Positions 7,473-16,241 are shown, counted from the stretch's first letter. The stretch: DNA of 64,000 nt from Streptomyces venezuelae (GCF_008642335.1 NZ_CP029191.1:5332001-5396000); one strand, 5' to 3'. Numbers and translations are program-made. Notes: generated by a model from the sequence alone, not told the origin.

Positions 7473-8882
7473 TCAGGCCTCCACCGCCGCGCTGCCGTCC
7501 TCGACCGCGTCGATCGCCTCGGCGGCTTCGGTCTCCTCGGTCTCGTCTGCCTCCTCCGGCTCCTCCACGAAGCCGGGCAACCACTCCTCCAGCTCGTCCC
7601 GCATCCGCACCGTCGCACCCAGCTGGCACAGCACCCCGATCGTGCTGACCGTCACGCGGTGTATCAGCAGATAGGCGGGCGGCAGGTTCAGATACCGGCC
7701 CAACTGGTAGGCGGGCGAGCGGACATCGGCCAGCCGGGCCGCGTGCTTGCGCATCCACGCCCGGGTGAACGTGTACTCCTCGACCGCCATGGGCTCGATG
7801 ATCGGCAGCAGATAGTCGAGCACCGCCTGCGGTTCCAGATCGACGGACTCCTTGACGAAGCCCTCCGCGCACAGCATGTCGTAGACCGCGTCGGCCTCGC
7901 CCTCCAGCGTCATCCGCAGGGACGTCCCGATCGTCGGGGGCAGTCCGTCGGGCAGCCGGTCGACCGTGCCGAAGTCCAGGACCCCCAGGCGATACCCCGC
8001 CTTCTCGTCGAACAGCAGCCGGAAGTTGCCGGGGTGCGGGTCGGCGTGCAGCAGACCCGTGCGCGCGGGACCGGAGAAGAGGAAGCGGGCCAGGAGCTGA
8101 CCCGCCCGGTCGCGCTGTTCCTCCGTGCCCTCCGCGATCACCTCGGAGAGAGGTGTCCCCTCCATCCACTCGGTCACCAGGACCTGATCGCTCTGGTGCA
8201 CCACCTGCGGCACCACCACGTCGGGGTCGTCCGCGAACTCGTCGGCGTGCGCCTGCTGGGCCTGGGCCTCCAAGCCGTAGTCCAGCTCCTCCGACACACG
8301 GTCCCGCAGCTCGGCGATGAGCGGCTTGATGTCCATCCCCGGGATCAGCGGTCCCAGCAGACGGGCGAACCGGCTGAGCTGATTGAGATCGGACAGCAGT
8401 GCCTCGCCAGCTCCCGGGTACTGCACCTTGACCGCGACCTCGCGGCCGTCCGTCCACACGGCTCGGTGCACCTGCCCGATCGACGCGGCGGCGGCGGGCT
8501 TGTCCTCGAACTCCAGGAACAGCTCGCGCCAGTCCTCGCCCAGCCGCTCCTGCAGCACGGAGTGCACGGTCCGGGTGGGCATCGGTGGCGCCGCTTCCTG
8601 CAGCTTCGTCAGCGCCGCACGGTACGGTCCCGCGATCTCCTCGGGCAGCGCGGACTCGAAGACGGACAGTGCCTGCCCGAACTTCATGGCGCCGCCCTTC
8701 AGCTCGCCGAGGACCTTGAACAGCTGCTCGGCCGTGCGCTGCTGCAGCTCGCGCCCGACGATCTCCGCCGACTTGCCCCCGATCCGCTTGCCCAGACCCC
8801 AGGTCGCGCGCCCCGCGAAGCCGAGTGGCAGCGCGGCCAGTTTGGCGGTTCGGGTGACCGCCTTCCGGGGAAGATCAGACAT
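7473..8882 (-). CDS. ABC1/UbiB (AarF)-family atypical protein kinase-like ATPase
   Basis: A 469-residue UbiB-family protein. The diagnostic KxGQ motif is KFGQ at 67-70, AAAS is at 131-134 in place of the Gly loop, and the VAIK-type lysine is K152 (VAVKVQYPG). The catalytic loop HADPHPGNF and metal Asp in LDFGTVD follow. These proteins support lipid-quinone or membrane lipid metabolism in other organisms, and the actinobacterial role is unclear. The C-terminus is acidic (Glu/Asp/Ala). ATG 8882 is chosen because GGAGGGG lies five bases upstream. It follows the ThiF-like gene by 41 bases and is probably in the same operon. A homologue sits next to whiB7 in mycobacteria. Confidence 0.88.
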   Translation of the reverse strand: MSDLPRKAVTRTAKLAALPLGFAGRATWGLGKRIGGKSAEIVGRELQQRTAEQLFKVLGELKGGAMKFGQALSVFESALPEEIAGPYRAALTKLQEAAPPMPTRTVHSVLQERLGEDWRELFLEFEDKPAAAASIGQVHRAVWTDGREVAVKVQYPGAGEALLSDLNQLSRFARLLGPLIPGMDIKPLIAELRDRVSEELDYGLEAQAQQAHADEFADDPDVVVPQVVHQSDQVLVTEWMEGTPLSEVIAEGTEEQRDRAGQLLARFLFSGPARTGLLHADPHPGNFRLLFDEKAGYRLGVLDFGTVDRLPDGLPPTIGTSLRMTLEGEADAVYDMLCAEGFVKESVDLEPQAVLDYLLPIIEPMAVEEYTFTRAWMRKHAARLADVRSPAYQLGRYLNLPPAYLLIHRVTVSTIGVLCQLGATVRMRDELEEWLPGFVEEPEEADETEETEAAEAIDAVEDGSAAVEA

Positions 8883-8923
8883 GCGCCCCTCCAAGTCCCA
8901 GACAGCCGCGCCTTGTCAGGCGG

Positions 8924-10072
8924 TTACCCGGCCATTGTTGCGTGCGGCTTCTCGGCAGCGGTGAGCCGATCCCCCTTAACGGACACGCCCGCCCCACAAG
9001 AGCATGATGGATGCGGCCAAATCGGGCTCGAGTGCCACTCGAATCCGGGCACGGAGGCCGTGTGGCGGACGCCCGCGCAGGCCGAGGGACCGCCGTCCAG
9101 GAAGGTCAGGGCATGCCCCGCCGCGAGACCTGCGACCGAGGTCGACAGCGCCAGGTCGCACGCGGGCACGTGACGCGACTGACCCGAGCGCCACTGCGCC
9201 AGCATCCGCGGCCAGGTGGGATCACGGTCCGCGCGCTGCCGGAACAGACACTCCGCGCACGCGGTCGTCCCCGGCAGGACCAAGGGGCCGACCACCCCCG
9301 TCCCCTCGATCACGCCCGCGTAGAGATGAGGCGTGCCCGAGGCGAGCAGTTCCTCGGCCGCCACCGGGGACGGCGCATAGGCATCCAGGCCGTCCCGCGG
9401 GGCGATGATCACGAGGGACAGGTCCGCTCCGTCCCCCTCCGCCTCCGCGGACGATCGCCGGGACTGCCGGGGAAGCCGACCCGGGGCGGCCTGACGCACC
9501 ACGCGGCGCGCGGCCGTGTCCCTGCGCTCACCGACGGACTCGGCGGGCAGCCCGCCCGGCGCGACATCCCACGGTCGCACCTGTCCGCCGTCCCGCACTT
9601 CGACACGTCCGACCCCCGCGCCCGCCAGCAACGAGGCCACCACGGCGCCCACGCGGCCTGCGCCCTGGACCCGCACCCGCACGGCCCGGCGCGCCGCCAC
9701 CTTCGCAATCGCATCGCCCGGCCCCGGCGACAGGAGCGACAGCGAGGCCACGTCGCCCCGCAGCCGATCCAAGGTCTCCCCGTGCCCGCGCAGCGCGTCG
9801 GCCGCCGGGCCGCCCCCGGTGGAGTCGTCGAGCAGACCGGCCCGCGACAGCTCTCCCAGCAGCCGGTCCACGTGCCCGTCCGGCAGTCCCATCCGTCGGC
9901 CCTCCTCCCGCAGCAGAGGCACCCCACGGGTGCCGTCCAGCAAGGTCAGAAAGCTGCCCGTCGCCGTGTCCATCGGCCCGAGCACCAAGGCGTGCGCGGG
10001 CGCCACCCCGAACTGCACGGTGCTCAGGTCCCGCCAGCCGCGCCGCAGCGCGGGCTTCACGATCGGATGCAT
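8924..10072 (-). CDS. ThiF/E1-like adenylyltransferase-fold protein
   Basis: A 382-residue protein. Residues ~1-120 form a winged-helix-like N-terminal region (HVDRLLGELSRAGLL). An E1-like Rossmann fold follows from ~130, beginning GAGRVGAVVASLLAGAGVG and VEVRDGG. A zinc site is suggested by CAECLF (~270) and a C-terminal CSCG. ThiF/MoeB/E1 proteins adenylate the C-terminus of ubiquitin-like or sulfur-carrier proteins. No carrier gene is visible beside it, so the substrate is unknown. TOMM-cluster ThiF-like proteins share this N-terminal plus E1 layout, but no precursor or cyclodehydratase is present here. It lies upstream of the ABC1 gene, and the gap before it (10,073-10,275) is its likely promoter region. 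Confidence 0.75.
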   Translation of the reverse strand: MHPIVKPALRRGWRDLSTVQFGVAPAHALVLGPMDTATGSFLTLLDGTRGVPLLREEGRRMGLPDGHVDRLLGELSRAGLLDDSTGGGPAADALRGHGETLDRLRGDVASLSLLSPGPGDAIAKVAARRAVRVRVQGAGRVGAVVASLLAGAGVGRVEVRDGGQVRPWDVAPGGLPAESVGERRDTAARRVVRQAAPGRLPRQSRRSSAEAEGDGADLSLVIIAPRDGLDAYAPSPVAAEELLASGTPHLYAGVIEGTGVVGPLVLPGTTACAECLFRQRADRDPTWPRMLAQWRSGQSRHVPACDLALSTSVAGLAAGHALTFLDGGPSACAGVRHTASVPGFEWHSSPIWPHPSCSCGAGVSVKGDRLTAAEKPHATMAG

Positions 10073-10275
10073 GGTCGTCCCCCGTCGGCCGGTCGGCGCG
10101 GACTCGTCCGCCGCGCTCGATCGAATGCCAGAATGCCCGCCTCACCGAACCCCCGCGTCGCGTTGTCCACAGGCGGTGGGTATTCGTCGTACTAATCAAA
10201 CGGACGGGGAGCGGAACAGCGCCGAACCGTCCCGGAGGCGGGACTTCCCCCATGCCCACCGGGTAACGTCGGGGC

Positions 10276-10899
10276 GTGCCCGCCGACCCGTCCCCTCGCG
10301 TCGCTGGGGAGACCTCAGCGCGTCGCGCCGGAGCTCCGCAGCGCAGCACGACCAGCCCGTCGCCGTCCGGCGCGGGGGCCAGCGCGGTCGAGGTCAGACG
10401 GAGCGCGCGTCGCCGCAGAACGGTCTCCGCGTACCGGGAGGGGGACCGCACCGTCGTCCTCATCCCCGCCCGCATGTCCGAGGCGGAGGAGCAGCGCTGG
10501 GTCAACGTGATGCTGGACAAGCTCGCCGCCCAGGAGAGCAAGCGGCTCCTCGGCGACGCGGAGCTCGCCGAGCGCGCGGGACAGCTCTCCGACCAGTACT
10601 TCGCGGGCCGAGCCAGGCCCGAGTCGGTCCGCTGGGTCACGAACCAGAACACCCGGTGGGGTTCCTGCACCCCGGCCGAGGGCAGCATCCGCCTTTCGCA
10701 CCGGCTGCAGGGCATGCCCGAGTACGTCGTGGACTACGTCCTCGTCCACGAGCTCGCCCACCTCCTCGTCCCGGGCCACGGCCCCCGCTTCTGGCGTCTC
10801 CTGGAGGCCTATCCCCGCACGGAGCGCGCCAGGGGATACCTCGAAGGGGTGGTCGCGGCCGGGCGTCTGCCTCATCTGCCCGCAGCCCGCGAGGAGTGA
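10276..10899 (+). CDS. YgjP/DUF45-type metallopeptidase
   Basis: A 207-residue protein. After a ~45-residue low-complexity Ser/Pro/Arg leader comes the YgjP core. NTRWGSCTPAEG (125-136) is the family signature. HELAH at 158-162 is the HExxH zinc motif, with a third ligand at H168 (VPGHGPRFW). The fold resembles WLM/Wss1 zincins. The substrate is unknown. GTG 10276 is the start. The N-terminal leader is variable, so an internal start is possible. A 12-bp-arm inverted repeat begins right at the stop codon (10,899-10,962). Confidence 0.85.
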   Translation: MPADPSPRVAGETSARRAGAPQRSTTSPSPSGAGASAVEVRRSARRRRTVSAYREGDRTVVLIPARMSEAEEQRWVNVMLDKLAAQESKRLLGDAELAERAGQLSDQYFAGRARPESVRWVTNQNTRWGSCTPAEGSIRLSHRLQGMPEYVVDYVLVHELAHLLVPGHGPRFWRLLEAYPRTERARGYLEGVVAAGRLPHLPAAREE

Positions 10900-10988
10900 A
10901 AGTCCGCCGGATCCCGCGGTTGTGTAGCGGGTCTGTACCGGCTTGGCCCGCCGTCGGACTTTGCGGTTAGCCTGACGCGACGTATTCA
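10899..10988 (+). promoter_or_regulatory. Long inverted repeat merging into the promoter of the TerD-AIM24 operon
   Basis: AAAGTCCGCCGG (10899-10910) pairs with CCGTCGGACTTT (10951-10962) with one mismatch. The right arm runs into a possible -35 TTTGCG (10960-10965), and a -10 TATTCA (10983-10988) lies 17 bases on. Terminator of the upstream gene and promoter of the next seem to share sequence. Confidence 0.45.
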
Positions 10989-11016
10989 CATTCGGGATGG
11001 GGGACGGTCGTTACGT

Positions 11017-12690
11017 ATGGCCAGGGAATTCCAACGCGGCCACAAGGCCAAGGTCAGTGACCTCACCGCCGGAACGGATCTGTACGTCGGCGTACAGATC
11101 TCGGCGCCGGGACTGACGTTCGACATCAGTTGCTTCGGCCTGGACGCGAGCGAGCGGCTCTCGGACGACCGTTACTTCATCTTCTTCAACCAGCCGAAGT
11201 CGCCCGAGGAGTCGATCCAGCTCCTGGGTGCCCAGGCCGGCGACTCCGAGTCCTTCCGGGTCACCCTCGACCGCATTCCGCAGCAGATCCAGCGCCTCTC
11301 GTTCACGGCGACGATCGACGGCGCCGGGCAGATGTCGCAGGTCGCCTCCGGGTACATCCGCATCGTCGCGGGCGGCGAGGAAGTGGTGCGCTACGCCTTC
11401 ACCGGCGCGGAGTTCTCCACCGAGCGCGCCGTCATGCTGGGCGACTTCTACTTGAAGGACGTCTGGCGCTTCGCCGCCATCGGGCAGGGCTTCGACGGCG
11501 GTCTCGACGCGCTCCTGCGGAACTTCGGCGGCGAGGTCGCCGAGGAGGAGCCCGCCGCCCCGCAGCAGCAGGCCGCCGCGCCCTCCTTCGCGCCGCCCGC
11601 CCAGGCCGCGGCGCCGCCCGCGTTCGCCGCCCCGGCCGCCGCCGCGCCCCCGCAGGCGCCCGCCCCGGCCCCCGCACCCGCCCCGGCCCCCGCGCAGCAC
11701 TTCGCACCGCCGCAGGGCGCCACGCCGCCCCCGGCGCCCGCCCCCATGGACCCGTCGGTGCACGCGGCGCAGACCGTCGTGGCACCGCTGAACCAGCCGC
11801 CGGGAGGGGCCGTGCCGCCCCCGCCGGCCCCCTCGCCGTACGGCCAGCCGGGGCAGCCCCCGCAGCAGCCGCAGTTCGGCCAGGTCCCCGGCCAGCAGCA
11901 GACTCCGCCGCCGCCCCCGGGGTACGGCCAGCAGCCCACCGCCCCGCCGCCGCCCGGCTACGGCCAGCAGCCCCCGGTCGGTCAGTTCCCCGGCCAGCCC
12001 CCCGCCCCGCAGGGCGCGGCACCTCAGGGCGCCGGTGTGTCCGCGGCTCTCCAGAAGTACCGCGAGGCCCCCACCGGCCAGCGCTGGACGCAGCAGAACG
12101 AGAAGCTGATCCGCGTCGATCTCGGCGTCGCCGACCAGCCGATCCTGGCCCGCCAGGGCAGCATGGTGCTCTACCAGGGCAAGGTCGAGTTCAGCTACAA
12201 GGGCGCGGGCTTCGCCGGCCGCATCGTGGGCAACGCCACCGGTCAGGAGATGCAGCTGATGCGCTGCTCGGGCCGCGGTCAGGTCTTCCTCGCCGAGGAG
12301 GCCACCCACCTGCACCCCATCGAACTCCAGGGTGACGCGATCTGCGTCTCCGCGGAGAACGTCCTCGCCTTCGACGAGACCCTCCAGCACGAGGTGCGCA
12401 GGATCGAGGGCCACGGGATTCCCGGCGGCGCACTGTTCGTCATGCAGTTCCAGGGCACCGGCACGGTCGTCGTGAAGACCCACGGCGTACCCGTCGTGCT
12501 GCCCGTCACGCCGACGACGTTCGCGGACTGCCACGCCGTCGTCGCCTGGTCGGCCGCCGCCCAGGCGATCGTCTCCAGCCAGGTCAGGCTGCGCAGCAAC
12601 GCCTACGCGGGCTCCACGGGGGAGAGCGTGAACCTCCAGTTCCGTGGCGCGCCCGGCAATTTCATCGTCGTCCAGCCGTACGAGGTCTGA
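11017..12690 (+). CDS. TerD domain-AIM24 domain fusion protein
   Basis: 557 residues in three parts. Residues 1-~172 are a TerD domain (tellurite/stress-resistance, Ca-binding family). Residues ~173-345 are an extremely Pro/Ala/Gln-rich linker with several GYGQQP-type repeats, probably disordered. Residues ~350-557 are an AIM24 domain (double-psi-like TerD-related beta fold; LARQGSMVLYQGKVEF, then GQVFLAEEATHLHPIEL). The N-terminus lacks a signal peptide, so it is cytoplasmic. It is followed after 11 and 16 bases by two stand-alone AIM24 genes, making a three-gene operon. TerD proteins in Streptomyces affect stress response and differentiation. The role of this fusion is unknown. Confidence 0.85.
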   Translation: MAREFQRGHKAKVSDLTAGTDLYVGVQISAPGLTFDISCFGLDASERLSDDRYFIFFNQPKSPEESIQLLGAQAGDSESFRVTLDRIPQQIQRLSFTATIDGAGQMSQVASGYIRIVAGGEEVVRYAFTGAEFSTERAVMLGDFYLKDVWRFAAIGQGFDGGLDALLRNFGGEVAEEEPAAPQQQAAAPSFAPPAQAAAPPAFAAPAAAAPPQAPAPAPAPAPAPAQHFAPPQGATPPPAPAPMDPSVHAAQTVVAPLNQPPGGAVPPPPAPSPYGQPGQPPQQPQFGQVPGQQQTPPPPPGYGQQPTAPPPPGYGQQPPVGQFPGQPPAPQGAAPQGAGVSAALQKYREAPTGQRWTQQNEKLIRVDLGVADQPILARQGSMVLYQGKVEFSYKGAGFAGRIVGNATGQEMQLMRCSGRGQVFLAEEATHLHPIELQGDAICVSAENVLAFDETLQHEVRRIEGHGIPGGALFVMQFQGTGTVVVKTHGVPVVLPVTPTTFADCHAVVAWSAAAQAIVSSQVRLRSNAYAGSTGESVNLQFRGAPGNFIVVQPYEV

Positions 12691-12701
12691 GGGAGCCCGT
12701 C

Positions 12702-13382
12702 ATGAATCAGCAACTCGCGGGCTTCGCTCCCGCACCCGTCGCCGCCCGCATGGAGAACCACGGGCACCACATGGTCAAGGTGGCCATGCAGACCGGCAAC
12801 GACCTCTTCGCGCGCGTGGGCTCGATGGTCGCCTACGAAGGGTTCGTGCAGTACGAGCCGAATCCGCCCGCCGTCCGTCAGGTCGCGCGCGAGTGGATGA
12901 CCGGCGAGGGCGCGCCCCTGATGAAGTGCTCCGGAGACGGCCTGCTCTACCTCGCCGACTACGGAGCGGATGTCGTCCTCATCAACCTGGCGGGTGACTC
13001 CCTCTCGGTGAACGGCACCAACCTGCTCGCCTTCGACGCGTCCCTCCAGTGGGGCGTCGAGCGGGTCAAGGGCATGGCCAAGTTCGCCGGACAGGGCCTG
13101 TGGAACATCAAGATCTCCGGCCAGGGCTGGGTCGCGCTGACCTCCCGCGGCACGCCGATCGTCGTCGACTGCGGCCGCGGCGAGGACGAGACGTACGTCG
13201 ACCCGGACGCCCTGATCGCCTGGTCCCCGAACCTCAAGGTGAAGGGCAAGCGCAGCTTCAAGGCCGGCTCCCTCATCGGGCGCGGCAGCGGCGAGGCCTA
13301 CCAGATGGGCTTCTCCGGAGAGGGCATCGTCGTCGTACAGCCCAGCGAGGACAGCACCGACCGCCTCCGAGCACGGGGCTGA
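12702..13382 (+). CDS. AIM24 family protein (second of cassette)
   Basis: A 226-residue single-domain AIM24 protein. It shares the repeated FARVGSMVAYEGFV and CSGDGLLYLADYGADVVLINLAGDSLSVNG pattern with its neighbours on both sides. The AIM24 fold is an all-beta sheet stack. The mitochondrial member affects cristae organisation, and bacterial roles are unknown. A GAGGGAG site lies nine bases before ATG 12702. No signal peptide or membrane segment is visible. It is probably co-translated with the flanking genes and may assemble with them. Confidence 0.85.
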   Translation: MNQQLAGFAPAPVAARMENHGHHMVKVAMQTGNDLFARVGSMVAYEGFVQYEPNPPAVRQVAREWMTGEGAPLMKCSGDGLLYLADYGADVVLINLAGDSLSVNGTNLLAFDASLQWGVERVKGMAKFAGQGLWNIKISGQGWVALTSRGTPIVVDCGRGEDETYVDPDALIAWSPNLKVKGKRSFKAGSLIGRGSGEAYQMGFSGEGIVVVQPSEDSTDRLRARG

Positions 13383-13398
13383 GGGGGAGCAACACACC

Positions 13399-14154
13399 AT
13401 GCAGAGCCCACTTTTCGCGCACGCCGAACAGCAGACCCAGGAGCGCTACTCCGTCCAGAACCCGCAGCTGCTGCGGGTCGCCCTGGAGGGGCACGACGAC
13501 GTCCTGGCCCGCAAGGGCGCGATGGTCGCCTACCAGGGGATGATCGAGTTCGACGCGGAGTACCAGAGCCAGGGCAACCAGCGGGCCCGCGCGCACACCG
13601 GCGAGGGCCTCGACCTGATGCGCTGCCACGGCCAGGGCACGGTCTACTTCGCCAACCTCGCCCAGTACATCCACGTAGTGGATGTCGACCAGGACGGGCT
13701 GACCGTGGACAGCAGCTACGTCCTCGCGATGGACTCGTCGCTGACCCACCAGGTCATCGCCGTCGACAGCCAGTACGGCATCTCCGGCTCCGGCAAGTAC
13801 CAGCTCAACATCACCGGCCGCGGCAAGGTCGCCCTGATGACGTCGGGCCAGCCGCTGATGCTCCAGGTCACGCCGGAGCGGTACGTCAACGCGGACGCCG
13901 ACGCGATCGTCGCGTGGTCCAACGGCCTCCGCGTCCAGATGCAGGCCCAGACCCATTCCTCGGGCGTCTGGCGGCGCCGCGGCAACACGGGTGAGGGCTG
14001 GGAGCTCAGCTTCATGGGCCAGGGCTACGCGCTCGTCCAGCCGAGCGAGCTGCTGCCGCCCCAGAACGCGGTCATCGGGCGGGGCGCCCAGGCGCAGTTC
14101 GGGATGGGCCAGCAAGGGGCCCGGGGGCAGAACCAAGGCAACGTCTGGAGCTAG
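13399..14154 (+). CDS. AIM24 family protein (third of cassette)
   Basis: A 251-residue AIM24 protein similar to the preceding gene (LARKGAMVAYQGMIEF, CHGQGTVYFANLAQYIHVVDVDQDGLTV). It has an added C-terminal Gln/Gly-rich tail. GAGGGGGAG lies before ATG 13399. It ends the TerD/AIM24 operon, with a dispersed intergenic repeat 25 bases later. Three related beta domains encoded in tandem suggest duplication and a hetero-oligomeric assembly (inference). Confidence 0.85.
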   Translation: MQSPLFAHAEQQTQERYSVQNPQLLRVALEGHDDVLARKGAMVAYQGMIEFDAEYQSQGNQRARAHTGEGLDLMRCHGQGTVYFANLAQYIHVVDVDQDGLTVDSSYVLAMDSSLTHQVIAVDSQYGISGSGKYQLNITGRGKVALMTSGQPLMLQVTPERYVNADADAIVAWSNGLRVQMQAQTHSSGVWRRRGNTGEGWELSFMGQGYALVQPSELLPPQNAVIGRGAQAQFGMGQQGARGQNQGNVWS

Positions 14155-14179
14155 GCCCTGTCCGGGCAGGAGTGACCGA

Positions 14180-14234
14180 GGGCGCGGGGTTTTCTGCGGG
14201 CCGTATGTGGCTGGTCGCGCAGTTCCCCGCGCCC
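14180..14234. repeat. Dispersed palindromic intergenic element (Streptomyces type)
   Basis: GGGCGCGGGG (14180-14189) and CCCCGCGCCC (14225-14234) flank a segment that itself folds (CTGCG...CGCAG) around GGCTGGTCGCGCAG. I recognise the reverse-strand core, GGGGAACTGCGCGACCAGCC, as a sequence repeated in intergenic regions across Streptomyces chromosomes. It lies between two convergent genes and may serve as a bidirectional terminator. Confidence 0.65.
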
Positions 14235-14250
14235 CTTACGGGGCGCCCCG

Positions 14251-14775
14251 CTACAGGCGTGTCCTCGTCGCCTCGACCAGGCGTACCACCGACTCGTCGG
14301 CGACGTCCGCCACCTCGTCGTACGCGAACCAGCGCAGGTCCAGTGACTCGTCGCTGATCGCCTCGACCGCGTCGGGCGGGGCCAGCGCGGCGTACTGCAC
14401 GTCCAGGTGCTGCGTGCACGGCCCCGGGATCGGGTGCCGGTCCAGGCGGACGGGGCCGCCCGCGAGCAGCGTCAGGCCGGGCACGCCGGACTCCTCCGCG
14501 GCCTCGCGCAGCGCCGCCGCGGCGAGCGTCGGATCGCCCGGCTCGCAGTGGCCGCCCATCTGAAGCCACATCCGCAGCTTCTTGTGCAGGGTCAGCAGGA
14601 CGCGCCCGCGGGACGGGTCGACCACCAGGGCGCTCGCCGTCACATGGCCGTCCGTGCAGGACTTCCACATGCCCGCGTCGCCGTGCGCGGCCAGGTGGTC
14701 CAGATAGGCCTGGCGCAGCTCGGGCTGGTCCTCGTACGCCTTGAGCACGAGGACCGTGTCGTCGTACAGACTCAC
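14251..14775 (-). CDS. NUDIX hydrolase
   Basis: A 174-residue protein with Nudix box GGHCEPGDPTLAAAALREAAEESG (starting near residue 74). The box is spaced like those of housecleaning hydrolases. The substrate is unknown. The GTG start at 14775 overlaps the stop of the upstream zincin gene (GTGA), showing translational coupling. The DGHVTASALVVDPSRGRVLLTLHKKLRMWLQ context resembles actinobacterial NUDIX proteins paired with this zincin. It converges on the AIM24 cassette across a palindromic repeat. Confidence 0.88.
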   Translation of the reverse strand: MSLYDDTVLVLKAYEDQPELRQAYLDHLAAHGDAGMWKSCTDGHVTASALVVDPSRGRVLLTLHKKLRMWLQMGGHCEPGDPTLAAAALREAAEESGVPGLTLLAGGPVRLDRHPIPGPCTQHLDVQYAALAPPDAVEAISDESLDLRWFAYDEVADVADESVVRLVEATRTRL

Positions 14776-16241
14776 TTGTCCCCGTCGTCCTTGCCGTCGC
14801 CCTCGGTGTCGTCCCCGGAGTCCTTCTTCAGGTCCGGCTTCGAAGCGCCGCCGCCCGCCGCCTCGCCGAGCATCTTGTCCAGCTCGGAGAAGTCCAGCTG
14901 CTCGTGGTGCACGAAACCGTCCGGGTCGTCCAAGTCGGAGGCGGTCGGCAGCATGTCCGGGTGCTCCCACAGGCCGTCGCGGCCGTCGACACCGCGCGCG
15001 TCCGTGAGCGAGGCCCACAGGCGCGAGGCGTCCCGCAGGCGGCGCGGGCGCAGCTCGAGGCCGATCAGCGTCGCAAAGGTCTGCTCCGCGGGGCCGCCCG
15101 TCGCACGGCGGCGGCGCAGCGTCTCCCGAAGGGCGTCGGCGGACGCCAGACGCGGCTTCGCGGCGGCGTGGACCACCGCGTCCACCCATCCCTCCACGAG
15201 CGCCAGAGCGGTCTCCAGGCGGGCCAGAGCGGCCTTCTGGGCCGGCGTGTCCTCCGGCTGGAACATGCCCTGCTGGAGCGCCTCCTGCAGCTGCTCGGGG
15301 TTCTGCGGGTCGAGCTGGCCGACGACGTCCTCCAGCTTGGCCGTGTCGACCTTGATCCCGCGCGCGTACCCCTCGACCGCGCCGAACAGGTGCGAGCGGA
15401 GCCACGGGACGTGGGCGAAGAGCCGCTGGTGGGCGGCCTCGCGCAGCGCCAGGTACAGCCTGACCTCGTTCTTGTCGATACCGAGGTCCTTGCCGAAGGT
15501 CTCGATGTTGACCGGCAGCAGCGCCGCCTTGCCCGAGGGGCCGAGCGGCAGGCCGATGTCGGTGGAGCCGACGACCTCGCCCGCGAGGACGCCCACGGCC
15601 TGGCCGATCTGCTGGCCGAACATGGCGCCGCCCATGGAGCGCATCATGCCGATCAGCGGGCCCGCCATGGCCTGCATCTCCTCGGGCAGCACATCGCCCA
15701 TGGCCAGGCCGACGCGCTCGGCGACCGGGTCGACGAGCTCCTTCCAGACCGGCAGGGTCGCCTCGACCCACTCGGCCCTGCTCCAGGCCACGGCCGTGCC
15801 GGACCCGGACGGCAGTGACGTCGCGTCGTCCAGCCACAGGTCGGCCAGGCGCACGGCCTCCTCGACGGCGGAGCGCTCGGCCGGGCCGACGCTGGCGTCC
15901 TTGACGCCGTCCGCCGTGCCCTGGGACACGGTCTGGCGGGCGATGTCCTTGGCCATGTCCCAGTTCACCGGGCCGCCCTCGTACGAGAGCATCTGGCCGA
16001 GCTGCTGGAACGCGGCACCCAGATCGTTCGGGTTCATCGAACCGAACATCGCGGCGAACGGGTTGTCACCGCCTCCGGGGCCGCCGGCTCCGGGGAAGCC
16101 CCCGAAACCGAACGGGTTTGCGGGTCCACCTGCGCCCTGGCCCCCGCGCTGTCCCTCTCCAGGGGATTCCTTCTTCTTGCCCTCGTCGCCGTCTTCCGGC
16201 TCCTCCGGCGGAAGGCCGAATCCGAATGGGGTGTCACTCAC
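14772..16241 (-). CDS. Zinc-dependent metalloprotease-like protein (DUF2342/zincin_2)
   Basis: 489 residues. The N-terminal ~80 are Gly/Pro-rich and disordered. The conserved core follows from NPFAAMFGSMNPNDLGAAFQQLGQM. The presumed metal motif is REAAHQRLF (around residue 260), where the first His of HExxH is replaced by Arg, so catalysis is not assured. The C-terminus is Lys/Asp/Glu-rich. A homologue occupies the same place in the mycobacterial whiB7-uvrD2 region. GTG 16241 is used because AGGA lies six bases upstream. The longer frame to 16316 lacks a ribosome site. It is divergent from the SDR gene over a perfect inverted repeat. Confidence 0.8.
   Translation of the reverse strand: MSDTPFGFGLPPEEPEDGDEGKKKESPGEGQRGGQGAGGPANPFGFGGFPGAGGPGGGDNPFAAMFGSMNPNDLGAAFQQLGQMLSYEGGPVNWDMAKDIARQTVSQGTADGVKDASVGPAERSAVEEAVRLADLWLDDATSLPSGSGTAVAWSRAEWVEATLPVWKELVDPVAERVGLAMGDVLPEEMQAMAGPLIGMMRSMGGAMFGQQIGQAVGVLAGEVVGSTDIGLPLGPSGKAALLPVNIETFGKDLGIDKNEVRLYLALREAAHQRLFAHVPWLRSHLFGAVEGYARGIKVDTAKLEDVVGQLDPQNPEQLQEALQQGMFQPEDTPAQKAALARLETALALVEGWVDAVVHAAAKPRLASADALRETLRRRRATGGPAEQTFATLIGLELRPRRLRDASRLWASLTDARGVDGRDGLWEHPDMLPTASDLDDPDGFVHHEQLDFSELDKMLGEAAGGGASKPDLKKDSGDDTEGDGKDDGDK

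Noticed and set aside
7659..9173. 504-codon plus-strand frame opposite the ABC1 and ThiF-like genes
   Set aside because: Spans two real minus-strand genes and their gap. Gln/Arg/His-rich shadow.
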